In this document: one piece after another, positions 6,357-6,470 of the stretch | How positions within the stretch are numbered: position 1 is the first letter of the stretch | How the letters are laid out: each line of letters opens with the position of its first letter | Source of the DNA: Bacteroidota bacterium | Lineage (GTDB): Bacteria > Bacteroidota > Bacteroidia > Bacteroidales > SZUA-534 | Direction: 5' to 3' | NCBI GenBank assembly: GCA_020047835.1 | Contig: JAIFNJ010000208.1 | Location: 1-6,470 of the forward strand | DNA length: 6,470 nt | The notes under the pieces: generated by a model | The model's input: only the letters and a program-made list of their open reading frames with translations | What the model was told of the DNA's origin: nothing | The model's database searches: none | Translations under genes and position numbers: made by a program

Positions 6357-6470
6357 TTCAAATAGTAAAGTAGTCAATAGAACCGTTTCGTTTTTGCATT
6401 AACACTACTAATAAGCCTGCATACATTAAGTTTCAAACCCTCAACTTCAATTGGGAAAACAGTTACTAAA

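Noticed and set aside
6374..6469. Open minus-strand frame running in from the right edge (31 codons, ends in TGA), possibly the C-terminus of a convergent gene
   Set aside because: Too short to judge, no recognisable family, and another minus-strand frame over the same bases gives an equally plausible 22-residue ORF. Sequence beyond 6470 is needed.
6357..6470. Possible intrinsic terminator after the transporter gene
   Set aside because: No stem of useful length was found; only a T run near 6390 without a hairpin before it.

Overview
The window is AT-rich DNA that reads like a chromosome segment of a Bacteroidetes bacterium, probably Bacteroidales or a close relative. The evidence is indirect. 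Start codons lack Shine-Dalgarno sequences. One upstream region has a TAnnTTTG-type -7 box. The gene content (RprX/RprY-like sensor and regulator, short RecD-like helicase, DUF3822 protein beside rsmD) is typical of that phylum. No mobile element, tRNA, rRNA or CRISPR array was seen.

Layout. Bases 1-1649, minus strand, hold a two-component pair: a membrane histidine kinase (366-1649) followed 9 bp later by the receiver domain of its response regulator (1-356, cut by the window edge). The 108 bp upstream of the kinase contain repeated TTAAC boxes, two of them 11 bp apart, a spacing suited to an OmpR-type regulator. Bases 1758-3197, minus strand, encode a RecD/Pif1-like superfamily 1 helicase with all main helicase motifs. 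Its best start is an internal ATG, because the longer TTG start lies inside the likely promoter. A 16-bp perfect palindrome sits in its leader.

Divergently, on the plus strand, comes a tight cluster: a small membrane-anchored protein with a pseudopilin-like look (3400-4014), a DUF3822 protein (about 4032-4889), and rsmD, the 16S rRNA G966 methyltransferase gene (4880-5368), which overlaps its neighbour by 10 bp. A 10-TM transporter of the AEC (auxin efflux carrier) family follows (5403-6356). The last 114 bp hold no supported gene.

The strongest anomaly is in rsmD. The SAM-binding N-terminal part and the C-terminal part look normal for the family. The middle, where the catalytic (N/D)PPY motif should be, is replaced in frame by about 68 bp of GC-rich sequence (37 G/C in bases 5161-5220, against 9 of 50 just before). 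Either the methyltransferase is inactivated by an insertion-deletion, or the assembly is chimeric there. A second point of interest is the DUF3822 and pseudopilin-like pair, which may be an undescribed GspL/PilM-like and pilin-like module. A terminator-like 26-bp inverted repeat lies inside the start of the DUF3822 gene.
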